Under the pieces are notes generated by a model. It ran no database searches. It was not told the DNA's origin and was given only the letters and a program-made list of their open reading frames with translations. Made by a program: the position numbers and the translations under genes. Below are positions 35,276-44,600 of a stretch of DNA of 64,000 bases, one piece after another. This stretch comes from Micromonospora_I sp040659735 (GTDB lineage Bacteria > Actinomycetota > Actinomycetes > Mycobacteriales > Micromonosporaceae), in the NCBI RefSeq assembly GCF_040659735.1, contig NZ_JBFANZ010000005.1:114967-178966 (forward strand). Reading direction: 5' to 3'. The first letter of the stretch is position 1; the number at the start of each line of letters is the position of its first letter.

Positions 35276-35345
35276 CGCTAGTTCGCTGATGTCGCGGCGC
35301 ACCGGCGCGGGAGTGTCCAGGGCCTGGCTCGGATGGGATGTGCGG

Positions 35346-35771
35346 CTATGCGGGTGCTTGCGTGGGCGGCAGGCTGTCGAGCAGGTTCCGCACGCGGTCG
35401 CGGATCTCGTCACGGATGCGACGGACGCTGTCCAGGCCCCGGCCGGCGGGGTCGTCGAGTTTCCAGTCCTCGTAGCGCTTGCCCGGGAAGGCGGGGCAGA
35501 CGTCCCCGCAGCCCATGGTGATGATCACGTCGGAGGCCTCGGCGGTGGCGTAGTCGAGGATCTTCGGCTGGCTGGCGGTGATGTCGATGCCGACCTCGCG
35601 CATCGCGTCGACGGCCACGGGGTTGATCTGGTGGGCGGGTTCGGAGCCGGCGGAACGTACCTCGACGGTGTCGCCGGCGAGGTGGCGCAGCCAGCCGGCG
35701 GCCATCTGGGAGCGGCCGGCGTTGTGGACGCAGACGAAGAGCACGCTGGGCTTGGCGTTTTCGATGCTCAT
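35346..35771 (-). CDS. arsC: Arsenate reductase, low-molecular-weight phosphatase type
   Basis: 141 residues. The P-loop CVHNAGRSQMA (first catalytic Cys about residue 14) and the later cysteines in TMGCGDVCPAFPGKRYEDWKLDDP mark the thioredoxin- or mycothiol-linked ArsC class. It reduces arsenate to arsenite, which the neighbouring Acr3 pump exports. Its start overlaps the acr3 stop by ATGA, so reductase and pump are translated together. Confidence 0.93.
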   Translation of the reverse strand: MSIENAKPSVLFVCVHNAGRSQMAAGWLRHLAGDTVEVRSAGSEPAHQINPVAVDAMREVGIDITASQPKILDYATAEASDVIITMGCGDVCPAFPGKRYEDWKLDDPAGRGLDSVRRIRDEIRDRVRNLLDSLPPTQAPA

Positions 35772-36847
35772 GACTGCTCCGTTGCCGGGAAGAGCCGGTT
35801 GCGGGCGGCGAGGCTGACGTAGACGAGGCCGACCAGGACGGGGACTTCGATGAGCGGTCCGACGACGCCCGCGAGGGCCTGGCCGCTGGTGACGCCGAAG
35901 ACGCCGATCGCGACGGCGATGGCGAGTTCAAAGTTGTTGCCGGCCGCGGTGAAGGCGAGGGTGGTGGTGCGTTCGTAGCTGAGGCCGATCGCCTTGCCGA
36001 GGGCGAAGGAGCCGGCCCACATGATGGCGAAGTAGGCGAGCAGCGGAAGTGCGATGCGGGCGACGTCCCACGGCTGCGAGATGATCGTGTCGCCCTGCAA
36101 CGCGAAGAGCAGCACGATGGTGAACAGCAGCCCGTAGAGGGCGACCGGGCCGATGCGGGGGAGCAGGTTCTCCTCGTACCAGGTTCGTCCCTTGGCGCGT
36201 TCGCCCAGTTTGCGGGTGAGGTACCCGGCGGCGAGCGGGATGCCGAGGAAGACCAGGACGCTGGCGGCGATGTCCCACGCCGAAACCGACAGGCCGGCCT
36301 GTTCCATGCCGAGCCATCCGGGCAGCACAGACAGGTAGAACCAGCCGAGCAGCCCGAACGCGAGGACCTGGAAGATCGAGTTCAGCGCGACCAGCACGGC
36401 AGCGGCCTCCCGGTCCCCGCAGGCGAGGTCGTTCCAGATGATCACCATGGCGATGCAGCGTGCGAGGCCGACGATGATCAGACCGGTGCGGTAGGCGGGC
36501 TGGTCCGGGAGGAACAGCCAGGCGAGGACGAACATGACCGCCGGGCCGATCAGCCAGTTGATGACCAGCGAAGAGATCAACAGCCGGCGGTCGCGCGTGA
36601 CGGTGTCGAGCCGGTCGTAGCGGACCTTCGCCAGCACCGGATACATCATCACCAGCAGGCCCAGGGCGATCGGCACGGAGATCCCGCCGATCTTGACCGC
36701 GTCGAGCGCGTTGTTCAGCCCGGGGATCAACCGGCCGAGCAGTAGGCCCAGCACCATGGCGGCGCCGATCCAGACCGGCAGCAGCCGGTCCAGCGTTGAC
36801 AGTCGACCGCTGCGGGCCGCCTGGTTCGGGGCTTCGGTGATGGACAT
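35768..36847 (-). CDS. acr3: Acr3-type arsenite efflux permease
   Basis: 359 residues with about ten transmembrane helices. The diagnostic Acr3 segment GLARCIAMVIIWNDLACGD contains the conserved functional Cys, and EVPVLVGLVYVSLAAR ends the last helix. It exports arsenite (and possibly antimonite) through proton exchange. It lies between arsR and arsC in one minus-strand operon, starting immediately after the arsR stop. Confidence 0.93.
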   Translation of the reverse strand: MSITEAPNQAARSGRLSTLDRLLPVWIGAAMVLGLLLGRLIPGLNNALDAVKIGGISVPIALGLLVMMYPVLAKVRYDRLDTVTRDRRLLISSLVINWLIGPAVMFVLAWLFLPDQPAYRTGLIIVGLARCIAMVIIWNDLACGDREAAAVLVALNSIFQVLAFGLLGWFYLSVLPGWLGMEQAGLSVSAWDIAASVLVFLGIPLAAGYLTRKLGERAKGRTWYEENLLPRIGPVALYGLLFTIVLLFALQGDTIISQPWDVARIALPLLAYFAIMWAGSFALGKAIGLSYERTTTLAFTAAGNNFELAIAVAIGVFGVTSGQALAGVVGPLIEVPVLVGLVYVSLAARNRLFPATEQS

Positions 36848-37186
36848 TCAGCATTCCCGTCGGGCGTCGGTGCGTGCCGCGGTGCGGGCGCGCTGAGCGA
36901 GCGCGGCGAGCTGGTCCGCGGCGGCGTCGAGCGCTTCGGGGACGAGCCGGTAGTACGTGAAGCGTCCGGCCGGCTCGGCGACGACGATCCCGGCCTCGCG
37001 CAACGCGCGCAGATGGTTGGAGATGTTGGTCTGTTTCGCGTCGAGTTCGGCGACGAGGTGGCACGTGCACAGGGTCTCGTCGGCAAGGAGTTCGACGATG
37101 CGGGCGCGGGTGGGATCGGCCAGTAGCCGCAGCGCCACGTCCGCTCTTACATCACCTGCGGCTGATATCACGCCCTGATGATACAA
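36848..37186 (-). CDS. arsR: ArsR-family arsenic-responsive repressor (1)
   Basis: 112 residues. Winged helix: LRLLADPTRARIVELLADETLCTCHLVAELDAKQTNISNHLRALREAGIV. The TLCTCHLV pair of cysteines in the alpha-3 helix is the classical arsenite sensor site. It heads the arsR-acr3-arsC operon. The outermost start is TTG at 37186; GTG 37171 or GTG 37138 are alternatives. An imperfect repeat TATCA-N8-TGATA lies over this start region and may be its own operator. Confidence 0.88.
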   Translation of the reverse strand: MYHQGVISAAGDVRADVALRLLADPTRARIVELLADETLCTCHLVAELDAKQTNISNHLRALREAGIVVAEPAGRFTYYRLVPEALDAAADQLAALAQRARTAARTDARREC

Positions 37187-37243
37187 CCTGGCGAGTGGAC
37201 GCGACGCCGCATCCGGATGGCCGGCAGGTGAACGATCCGTCGA

Positions 37244-37603
37244 TCAGGCGGGAGTGTCCAGTAGCGCGGAGAGCGGGCGCAGGTTTTCCGGGCGGGCCCG
37301 GTAGTAAATCCACGTGCCGCGCCGTTCGCCGTCGATCAGCCCGGCTTCGCGCAGCACCTTGAGGTGATGCGAGATGGTCGGCCCGGTCAGGTCGAAGGCG
37401 GCGCTGAGGTCGCAGACGCAGATCTCGTCCTTCGCGGAGGTGATCAGCGACAGCAGCCGCAGGCGCACCGGGTCGCCGAGCGCCTTGAACGCCTTGGCCA
37501 GGTCTGTGGCCTGCTCGACGTCGAGCGGGGCGGACATCAGTGGGTCGCAGCAGGCGACGCCGAGGGTCGGCGCGGGGTCCGCCGTTGCCGTCTGATTCGA
37601 CAT
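37244..37603 (-). CDS. ArsR-family arsenic-responsive repressor (2)
   Basis: 119 residues with an N-terminal vicinal pair (GVACCDPL) and a second pair in the DNA-binding part (EICVCDLSAAFDLTGPTISHHLKVLREAGLI). Vicinal cysteines near the N-terminus plus CVCD resemble the actinobacterial three-Cys/four-Cys ArsR type that senses As(III) with a different geometry from repressor 1. It is transcribed separately, with the repeat TTGACA-gt-TGTCGAA just upstream. Confidence 0.88.
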   Translation of the reverse strand: MSNQTATADPAPTLGVACCDPLMSAPLDVEQATDLAKAFKALGDPVRLRLLSLITSAKDEICVCDLSAAFDLTGPTISHHLKVLREAGLIDGERRGTWIYYRARPENLRPLSALLDTPA

Positions 37604-37612
37604 GTCTCTATC

Positions 37613-37627
37613 TTGACAGTTGTCGAA
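37613..37627. promoter_or_regulatory. ArsR operator upstream of arsR (2)
   Basis: Inverted repeat TTGACA-gt-TGTCGAA, 10 bp before the arsR (2) start. The same site appears in reverse orientation at 38021. Confidence 0.6.
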
Positions 37628-37679
37628 CCAGCCTGCAAGCTGACGTTACTTCGAACATCATCTACTCAGGGGGCCTGAC

Positions 37680-38000
37680 GTGATTGCTCTGTGGCGTCGT
37701 CGCCGCGCCGAGCCGGTCGCGTGGAGTTCTGTGACGGGCGCGGACAGGTCTGCACGCCGCAACGCCGGGCCGCCGAACAGATCGACCGGATGCGCTCACG
37801 CGCCACCATGCCGACGCCCTACCTGCGCTGGTCCGCGCATTCGATCAGGCCGAGATGGAGCAAATCGTTACCACACAGACAGATGTGGACGGCGTCAGGG
37901 AACGGGTTCGGTCGTCGGCGGCGCACGGAGCGCCCGGGTGCTGCGGCTGACACCGAACGCCGGAGCCCGTCCATCAACTACATCCGGCCCGGCGCACCCG
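37680..38000 (+). pseudogene. Possible frameshifted small gene
   Basis: Two overlapping frames look like halves of one small protein. The first gives VIALWRRRRAEPV from GTG 37680; the second continues VEFCDGRGQVCTPQRRAAEQIDRMR. The joint lies near 37,720. The Cys-containing centre looks like real sequence from a family I recall vaguely in actinobacteria. Beyond about 37,810 neither frame is convincing. Low confidence. Confidence 0.25.
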
Positions 38001-38020
38001 GACGCAATACACGCTTCTGA

Positions 38021-38036
38021 TTCGACAACTGTCTGA
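38021..38036. promoter_or_regulatory. ArsR operator upstream of the flavoprotein gene
   Basis: TTCGACAACTGTCTGA matches the reverse complement of the 37613 site (TTCGACAACTGTCAA) at 13 of 15 bases. It lies 16 bp before the flavoprotein start. Confidence 0.6.
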
Positions 38037-38051
38037 GGAACGGGAGATGGG

Positions 38052-39488
38052 ATGACCATCCGTCTGGAAGAGCTGCCGGTGGCCGTGATCGGCGCCGGGC
38101 CGGTCGGGCTCGCCGCTGCCGCCCACCTGGCCGAGCGTGACATGGCCTTCGTCGTCCTGGAGGCCGGCTCCGAGACCGCCGCCGCGGTGCGTCAGTGGGG
38201 GCACGTCGGGCTGTTCAGCCCGTGGCGCTACAACATCGACGCCGCCGCGCGCCGGCTGCTCGAGGCCGCCGGCTGGGACGCCCCCGACCCGGAGCGGCTG
38301 CCGACCGGTGGCCAGCTCGTCGACGCATACCTGGAGCCGCTGGCGAAGCTGCGCGCCATCGCCACACACGTGCGCTACGACGCCCGGGTGACCGCGCTCG
38401 GCCGGCTCGGCATCGACCGGGTGCGCTCACGTGGACGCGGGGACGCCCCGTTCGTGATCCGGCTCGCCGACGGCGAGGAGTTGCTCGCGCGGGCGGTGAT
38501 CGACGTCTCCGGCACCTGGCGTACGCCGAACGTGCTCGGCGCGGGCGGCCTGCCCGCGCACGGCGAGGCCGCGGCGACGGACCGGGTCGAGCACGCGCTC
38601 CCCGACGTCCTCGGCGCCGACCGCGACCGCTTCGCCGGTGTCCGGGTGCTGGTCGTCGGCGCGGGTCATTCGGCCGCGAACACGCTGCTGTCCCTCGCCG
38701 CGCTCGCCGAGCAGGAGCCGGAGACCGCGGTCACCTGGGCGGTCCGCGCGGGCAACGCCACCCGCGCGTACGGCGGGGGAGACGCCGACGCGCTGCCCGC
38801 CCGCGGCGCACTCGGGTCGCGACTGCGCGCGCACGTCGACTCCGGTCGGATCACCCTGCTCACCAGCTTCTCCGTGCACGCCGTCCGAGCGGCGAATGGC
38901 GGCGTCGAGGTGGTCAGCCGGGACGCCGCGGGCGCCGAGCGCACCGTGACGGTGGACCGGATCGTGTCGGCCACCGGCTTCCGCCCCGACCACAGCATCG
39001 GCGCCGAGCTCCGTCTCGACCTGGATCCGGTCCTCGGGGCCACCCGCACGCTGGCGCCGCTGATCGACCCGAACGCGCACTCCTGCGGCACCGTGCCGCC
39101 GCACGGCGTCGACGAACTGTCCCACCCCGAGCCCGGCTACTACGCCGTCGGCATGAAGAGCTACGGGCGGGCACCCACGTTCCTGATGGCCACCGGCTAC
39201 GAGCAGGTGCGCTCCGTGGTCGCCGCGCTCGCCGGTGACTGGACCGCTGCCCGCGACGTGCAGCTCGACCTGCCCGAGACCGGGGTCTGCTCCAGCGACC
39301 TCGCGTTCGCCGACGGTGAGCAGGAGCAGGCGGGCGGGGGCTGCTGCGGATCGGCCCCGGCCGTTGAATCTGCCGGTCGCGGCCTCGCGACCGGCATCGC
39401 CGGGGGGCTGCTCGCCGCGCCGCTGACCCTGGTCAGCGTCGGCGGAGAGCCCGAGGGCGATAAGGCCGGCGGCTGCTGCGGCAGCTGA
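38052..39488 (+). CDS. ArsO-like FAD-dependent oxidoreductase with C-terminal CCGS motifs
   Basis: 478 residues. FAD site VIGAGPVGLAAAAHLAERD at the N-terminus, a second Rossmann site VRVLVVGAGHSAANTLLSLA near residue 200 for NADPH, and VSATGFRP near 315: the layout of class B flavoprotein monooxygenases. The C-terminal extension holds two cysteine motifs, GGGCCGSA (about residue 432) and GGCCGS at the very end, likely to bind As(III). It is preceded by an ArsR operator. An arsenic oxidation or organoarsenical step is inferred; family members are called ArsO, but a defined reaction is not established to my knowledge. Confidence 0.85.
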   Translation: MTIRLEELPVAVIGAGPVGLAAAAHLAERDMAFVVLEAGSETAAAVRQWGHVGLFSPWRYNIDAAARRLLEAAGWDAPDPERLPTGGQLVDAYLEPLAKLRAIATHVRYDARVTALGRLGIDRVRSRGRGDAPFVIRLADGEELLARAVIDVSGTWRTPNVLGAGGLPAHGEAAATDRVEHALPDVLGADRDRFAGVRVLVVGAGHSAANTLLSLAALAEQEPETAVTWAVRAGNATRAYGGGDADALPARGALGSRLRAHVDSGRITLLTSFSVHAVRAANGGVEVVSRDAAGAERTVTVDRIVSATGFRPDHSIGAELRLDLDPVLGATRTLAPLIDPNAHSCGTVPPHGVDELSHPEPGYYAVGMKSYGRAPTFLMATGYEQVRSVVAALAGDWTAARDVQLDLPETGVCSSDLAFADGEQEQAGGGCCGSAPAVESAGRGLATGIAGGLLAAPLTLVSVGGEPEGDKAGGCCGS

Positions 39489-39492
39489 CGAG

Positions 39493-40776
39493 GTGACCGG
39501 TACCCAGGCCGTGGCCGCCGCCTCCACCGAGCGCGGCGGCCACGGCCCCATCACCACCGGACGCCGGTTGGTCGGCGCGCTCGCGATCACCCAGACCATC
39601 GGCTACGGCGTCCTGTACTACGCCTTCGCCGTGTTCCTGACCCCGATCGCCGCCGACCTGCACACCAGCACCACCATGGTCACCGGCGCGGCTACCGTCT
39701 CCGTGCTCGTCGCCGCGCTCGCCGCCGTCCCCGTCGGCCGGTGGCTGGACCGACACGGCGGACGCGGGCTGATGACCACGGGCTCGATCCTCGGCACCCT
39801 CGCCCTGCTCGCGTGGTCGCAGGTGGAGACCGTCGCCGCCCTGTACGCGGTGTTCGCGCTCATCGGCCTGGCCTCGGCGATGGTCCTCTACGAATCGGCG
39901 TTCGCGATCATCGTCGCCCGGTTCACCGCCCGTGGCCGGCCGGCGGCGCTGCTTGCCGTGACCATTGTCGCGGGGTTCGCCAGCAGCATCTTCCTCCCGC
40001 TGACAGGTCTCCTCGAGACGCGGCTGTGCTGGCGGGACGCGCTCGTCGTGCTGGCCGTGATACACGGCGCCGGCACGATTCCGCTGCACGCCTTCGCGCT
40101 ATCCCGGGCCGAACCGCGCGATCGCACCGAGGCGGGCCACCCGGGCAGCGTCGCCCGTGCCGTCGCACTGCGGACCGCGCTGCGTGACCGTGGCTTCTGG
40201 CTGCTCACCGCCGCGTTCGTCGCCCACTCCGCCGCCGTCGCCGTCATCGCCGTGCACCTCGTCACCTACCTGCGCACGCTCGGCCACCCCGCCGCGTTCG
40301 CCGCCGCGATCGCCGGCCTCCTCGGCGTCCTCTCCGTCACCGGACGCCTGGCCACCACCGGGCTGGGCCGCCGCTATGCCACAGCCACCGTCACGGCCGT
40401 CGTGTTCGCGCTGCAGGCCGTCGCCGTCGCCGTTCTCCCGCTTGTCGGCCAGACCCGTACGGGCGCGGCCGTCTGCGTCGTGGTGTTCGGTCTGGGATTC
40501 GGTGTGGCGACCATCGCCCGGCCGGCGCTGCTCGCCGAGCGCTACGACACCGCCGTGTACGCCACCCTTGCCGGCGCCCTCGCCCTGCCGGCGACCATGG
40601 CCAAGGCCGTCACACCGCTGGCCGCGGCGGTCCTCTACGCCGCGACCGGCACCTATACGCCGGTGATGGTCGCCGTCGCTGTCGGCAGCGCCGTCGCCGG
40701 GATCGGATTGTTCCTGCTCCGCCCACTCGCGCATCGTGTTGTGACGAGCGTGTCCGGCTGGGTCGGCGGGCGATGA
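39493..40776 (+). CDS. MFS transporter linked to the ars cluster
   Basis: 427 residues from GTG 39493, four bases after the flavoprotein stop. Twelve hydrophobic helices and an MFS loop signature GRWLDRHGGRGLM between helices 2 and 3. Tight coupling to the ArsO-like gene suggests it exports that enzyme's product, perhaps a modified arsenical; this is inference. A general drug exporter is possible. Confidence 0.8.
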   Translation: MTGTQAVAAASTERGGHGPITTGRRLVGALAITQTIGYGVLYYAFAVFLTPIAADLHTSTTMVTGAATVSVLVAALAAVPVGRWLDRHGGRGLMTTGSILGTLALLAWSQVETVAALYAVFALIGLASAMVLYESAFAIIVARFTARGRPAALLAVTIVAGFASSIFLPLTGLLETRLCWRDALVVLAVIHGAGTIPLHAFALSRAEPRDRTEAGHPGSVARAVALRTALRDRGFWLLTAAFVAHSAAVAVIAVHLVTYLRTLGHPAAFAAAIAGLLGVLSVTGRLATTGLGRRYATATVTAVVFALQAVAVAVLPLVGQTRTGAAVCVVVFGLGFGVATIARPALLAERYDTAVYATLAGALALPATMAKAVTPLAAAVLYAATGTYTPVMVAVAVGSAVAGIGLFLLRPLAHRVVTSVSGWVGGR

Positions 40777-40868
40777 GCCCGACCCGCGGCGGCCTGTCCG
40801 GCCGCTGCCGCGTTCACGGCTGGTGGCTCACGCCGATAAGGACGTTATTGTTTGGTGCTGTGGGATCC

Positions 40869-41666
40869 GTGGCGAAAAATGGCGTAACAGTATCCGGCCT
40901 CGCTGGAGGCCGGCCGCTGCTGTTTGCCCATGGCTTCGGATGTGATCAGAGCATGTGGCGTTTCGTGGCGCCCGCGTTCGCCGATACGCACCAGATCGTC
41001 CTGTTCGATCATGTCGGGTACGGGCGGTCGGACCTCAGCGCGTACTCTGTCGCCTCCTACTCGTCCCTGGACGCCTACGCGGCGGACGTGCTCGACATCG
41101 TGCACGAACTCGACCTTCGTGACGTGACGTTCGTCGCGCACTCGGTCAGCGCCATGATCGCCGTCCTCGCGGTGCTGCGCGAGCCGGAGCGCTTCGCCAA
41201 TCTGGTGATGATCGGTCCATCGCCCCGGTACGTCGACGACCCGGCGGAGAGCTACGTCGGTGGCTTTGCCCGCGCGGAGATCGACGAACTGCTGGACGCG
41301 CTGGACAGCAACTACCTGGGCTGGTCGCGGGCGATGGCGCCGGTGATCATGGGTAACGCGGACCAGCCGGAGTTGGCCGAGGAACTCACCAACAGCTTCT
41401 GCCGCACCGACCCGAGGGTGGCCCGGCAATTCGCCCAGCTCACCTTCACGTCGGACAACCGTGCCGACCTGCCAAAGGTCTCCGTGCCCACATTGATCAT
41501 GCAGTGCTCGAATGACGTGATCGCACCGCTCTCCGTCGGCGAGTACGTGCATCGTCAGATCGCGGGCAGCGAACTGGTCGTGCTCAAGGCGACGGGGCAC
41601 TGTCCCAACCTCAGCGCGCCCGAAGAGACCGTCGCGGTGATGAAGACATTCCTGCGGGCGTCGTGA
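40869..41666 (+). CDS. rsbQ: RsbQ-like alpha/beta hydrolase
   Basis: About 265 residues; GTG 40869 and GTG 40860 are both possible starts. The order of motifs follows Bacillus RsbQ almost block by block: LLFAHGFGCDQSMWRFVAPAF, VAHSVSAMIA (nucleophile Ser), FCRTDPRVARQFAQ, LIMQCSNDVIAP (Asp) and ATGHCPNLSAPEET (His). RsbQ is needed with the phosphatase RsbP for the energy-stress branch of sigma-B activation; it is thought to provide a small hydrophobic ligand to the PAS domain. The next gene is a PAS-PP2C protein overlapped by GTGA, exactly the rsbQ-rsbP pairing. Confidence 0.88.
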   Translation: MAKNGVTVSGLAGGRPLLFAHGFGCDQSMWRFVAPAFADTHQIVLFDHVGYGRSDLSAYSVASYSSLDAYAADVLDIVHELDLRDVTFVAHSVSAMIAVLAVLREPERFANLVMIGPSPRYVDDPAESYVGGFARAEIDELLDALDSNYLGWSRAMAPVIMGNADQPELAEELTNSFCRTDPRVARQFAQLTFTSDNRADLPKVSVPTLIMQCSNDVIAPLSVGEYVHRQIAGSELVVLKATGHCPNLSAPEETVAVMKTFLRAS

Positions 41667-44600
41667 TCGCGGACGTGCCCGATGAGCCTGACGAACAGCT
41701 CACCGAACCGGTCGACGACAGTGCCGAGGAACTGTACGAACATGCCCCGTGCGGCTACCTGTCGACCCGTCCGGACGGCACGATCGTCAAGATCAATCGC
41801 ACCCTGCTCGACTGGCTCGGCTACGACCGTGACGAGATCGTCGGTCGCCGCACCTTCCAGAGCCTGCTGAGCGTCGGTGGGCGCATCTACTACGAGACCC
41901 ACTACAGCCCGCTGCTCACCATGCAGGGGGCGGTCCGAGAGATCGCGGTCGAACTGATCCGGCACGACGGTTCCCGCTTGCCGGCGCTGGTCAACTCGGT
42001 TCTGCGGGTCGACGCGTCCGGCGCGCCGGTCACCATCCGTACAACTGTCTTCGACGCCACGTCGCGTCGCGCCTACGAGCGTGAACTGCTCGCCGCCCGG
42101 CGGACCGCAGAGCGTTCCGAGGAGCGCCTGGCGGTGTTGCAGCAGCTCGTATCGGACTTCACGCCAGCGGCCACCAGCATGGATGTCAGTGAGGTCCTGG
42201 TCGACAAAGCGCGCCGAGCCGTACGGGCGGTCGCCAGCACGCTGTGGCTGCTGGCTGAGGACGGATCGACGCTGGTCCGGATCGCCGGGGGCACGCCGCC
42301 CCATCCGCTGCTGCTGCGCGCGCCCCGCGACGCCGCGATGCCACACACGCAGGCTGTCCGGCGCAATGAGATCGTCCTGCTCGGTTCCGTCGAAGCGACC
42401 CGGCAGCAGTACCCGCTGATCGCCGAGCTGATGGTGGGCGCCGCACGTGAGGCCGTGGTGTTCGTACCTCTTTCCGTGGGGCAGCAGGCACTCGGCGCGG
42501 TGTCCTTCTCGTTCGACCAGACCCATGCGATCGACGACGACGACCTCCAACTGCTGCGCACACTCGGTCGTCAAGCCGGACAGGCGCTACAGCGGGCCGC
42601 GCTCTTCGAAGCGGAGAGCCGGCTGCGACACCGGGCCGAGACGCTGCAACTGATCACCGGGGCCCTGGCCGCTCCGCTGGATGCCGCGCAGGTGGCGCGT
42701 GTCGCGGTTGATCGGATTGCCGCCACGCTGCACTTCGAGCGGATCGTCTTCGTGCTCGCTGGCGCCGTCGGTCCGGTGGTCGCCGCGGCGTCGGGTGTGT
42801 CACCAGCCGTTCTGGGGTCGTGGCGGCGCGACGCCGGCGACCTGGCACCGGCTTTGTCGTGGCCGGCGTCGAACGGCGCGTTCTTCGACCTGCCGGAGGA
42901 GCATGGCGCCGCGCTGCCCGGGCTGGTCGATCTGCCGCCGGAGGACCGGTTCGGTGCGCTGGCGGTGCTTCCGCTGCGTAGCGGCACCCGGTCGCTCGGC
43001 GTTCTGCTGTTGGACCGGCCGGCCGAGCACTCGTTCGCCGCGGAAGAGCGCGATTTCCTGCGGACCGTCGCCGCTCAGTGCGCGCAGGCGCTGGAACGGG
43101 TCCGACTGCATGCCGAGGCGCTGGAACGCCAGCAGCGGGCGGAGTTCATCGCTGCCCTGAGCCGCCGCATGGACGAAGCACCCGGCCTGCGGCAGCGAGC
43201 CGACCGACTGGTGGCGCGCCTGGTGCCGGCGATCGCCGAGCGGGCCAGAGTCGCGTTGCTCGCCGACCGGCAACTCGTCACCGTGTCGACGAGCACCATG
43301 AGCCATGCGGTCGAGGCGGCCGCAACCACACGGGCGGATCCGGATGACCAGCCCGGCGAGCACGTCGCGCTGGCGCTGTCCGAGGGCACACCGCAGGTCG
43401 CCGCGTCCGCCACCGACGAGATCACCGAGACGGCTCTCCCGCTGCGGGCGCGCGGTCGGGTCGTCGGTGTGCTCGTACTGGGCCTCGGCCGATCCCGACC
43501 TGACCGCGACCTGCTGGGTTTCCTCACCGAACTGGCCGAGGCGGCCGGTCTCGCCCTCGAGAACGGCCGCCTCTACGACCAGGAGCGGGAGAACGGGCAC
43601 CTGCTGCAGCGCGGTCTGCTCGCCGGGGAGCCGCCACGCGATCCGCGCGTTGCCGTCACCAGCTACTACCGGCCCGCCGGTGAGGACCTGGAGGTCGGCG
43701 GCGACTGGTACGACGTGTTCCCGGTCGGGCCCGACAAGATCGCGGTGGTGATCGGGGACGTCGTCGGCCGGGGCATCGCGGCCGCCAGCGCGATGGGGCA
43801 GGTGCGCAGTGCGATCCGTGCCCTCGCGGCGACCGAGCCGGCTCCGGCGAGCCTGCTGCAGCGGCTCGACCGATTTGTCGACCGGTTCGAGGCCGGCCGC
43901 ATGGCCACGGTCGCCTACGGCGAACTGGATCTGTCGACCGGACGTCTGCGTTACTCCTGCGCGGGGCATCTGCCGCCGCTGCTGATCGAGCCCGATGGCA
44001 GCAAGCGGTTCCTCTGGGGTGGACGGTCCGCGCCGCTGGCGGCGTTCGCGGGGATGAAGGCGCGGACGGAGGATGAGGTGCAACTGAGCCCGGGGTCGCG
44101 GCTGCTGCTGTACACGGACGGCCTGGTGGAGCGCCGTGGACGCGGGCTCGACCTGGAGATGGCACGCCTGGCCGAGGAGGCAGGGCGACGCTCCCGGGCT
44201 CCGCAGGGAGGGTTGCTCTCCGATCTGGCCGAGACGATGGTCGACGTGCAACATCGTGATGACGTGTGTCTGCTGTGCGTCGGGTTCGGTGTCGAGCCGC
44301 AGTTCGAACGCGAGATAGCCGCGGACATGACCCGGTTGAAGAATCTGCGCGACGACTTCCGGGCGTGGCTCGCCACCCTCGCCCTGAGCGCCGACGAGCG
44401 CGACGCGCTGCTGTTGGTCTGCTCGGAAGCGGCCGCCAACGCGGTCGAGCACGGGTACCGCGACGACCGTATCGGGGTGGTGTCGGTGCGGGCCCGGGTG
44501 GCCGACGGGGTGGTCGAACTCATTGTGCGCGACCGGGGATCCTGGCGGAGCCCGGCTGCGACGACCGACCGTGGCCGTGGACTGGCGTTGATGAAGGCGT

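Noticed and set aside
40773..40868. Upstream extension of the RsbQ-like gene to 40773
   Set aside because: The added 32 residues do not resemble RsbQ, which begins a few residues before the segment encoded from 40869.
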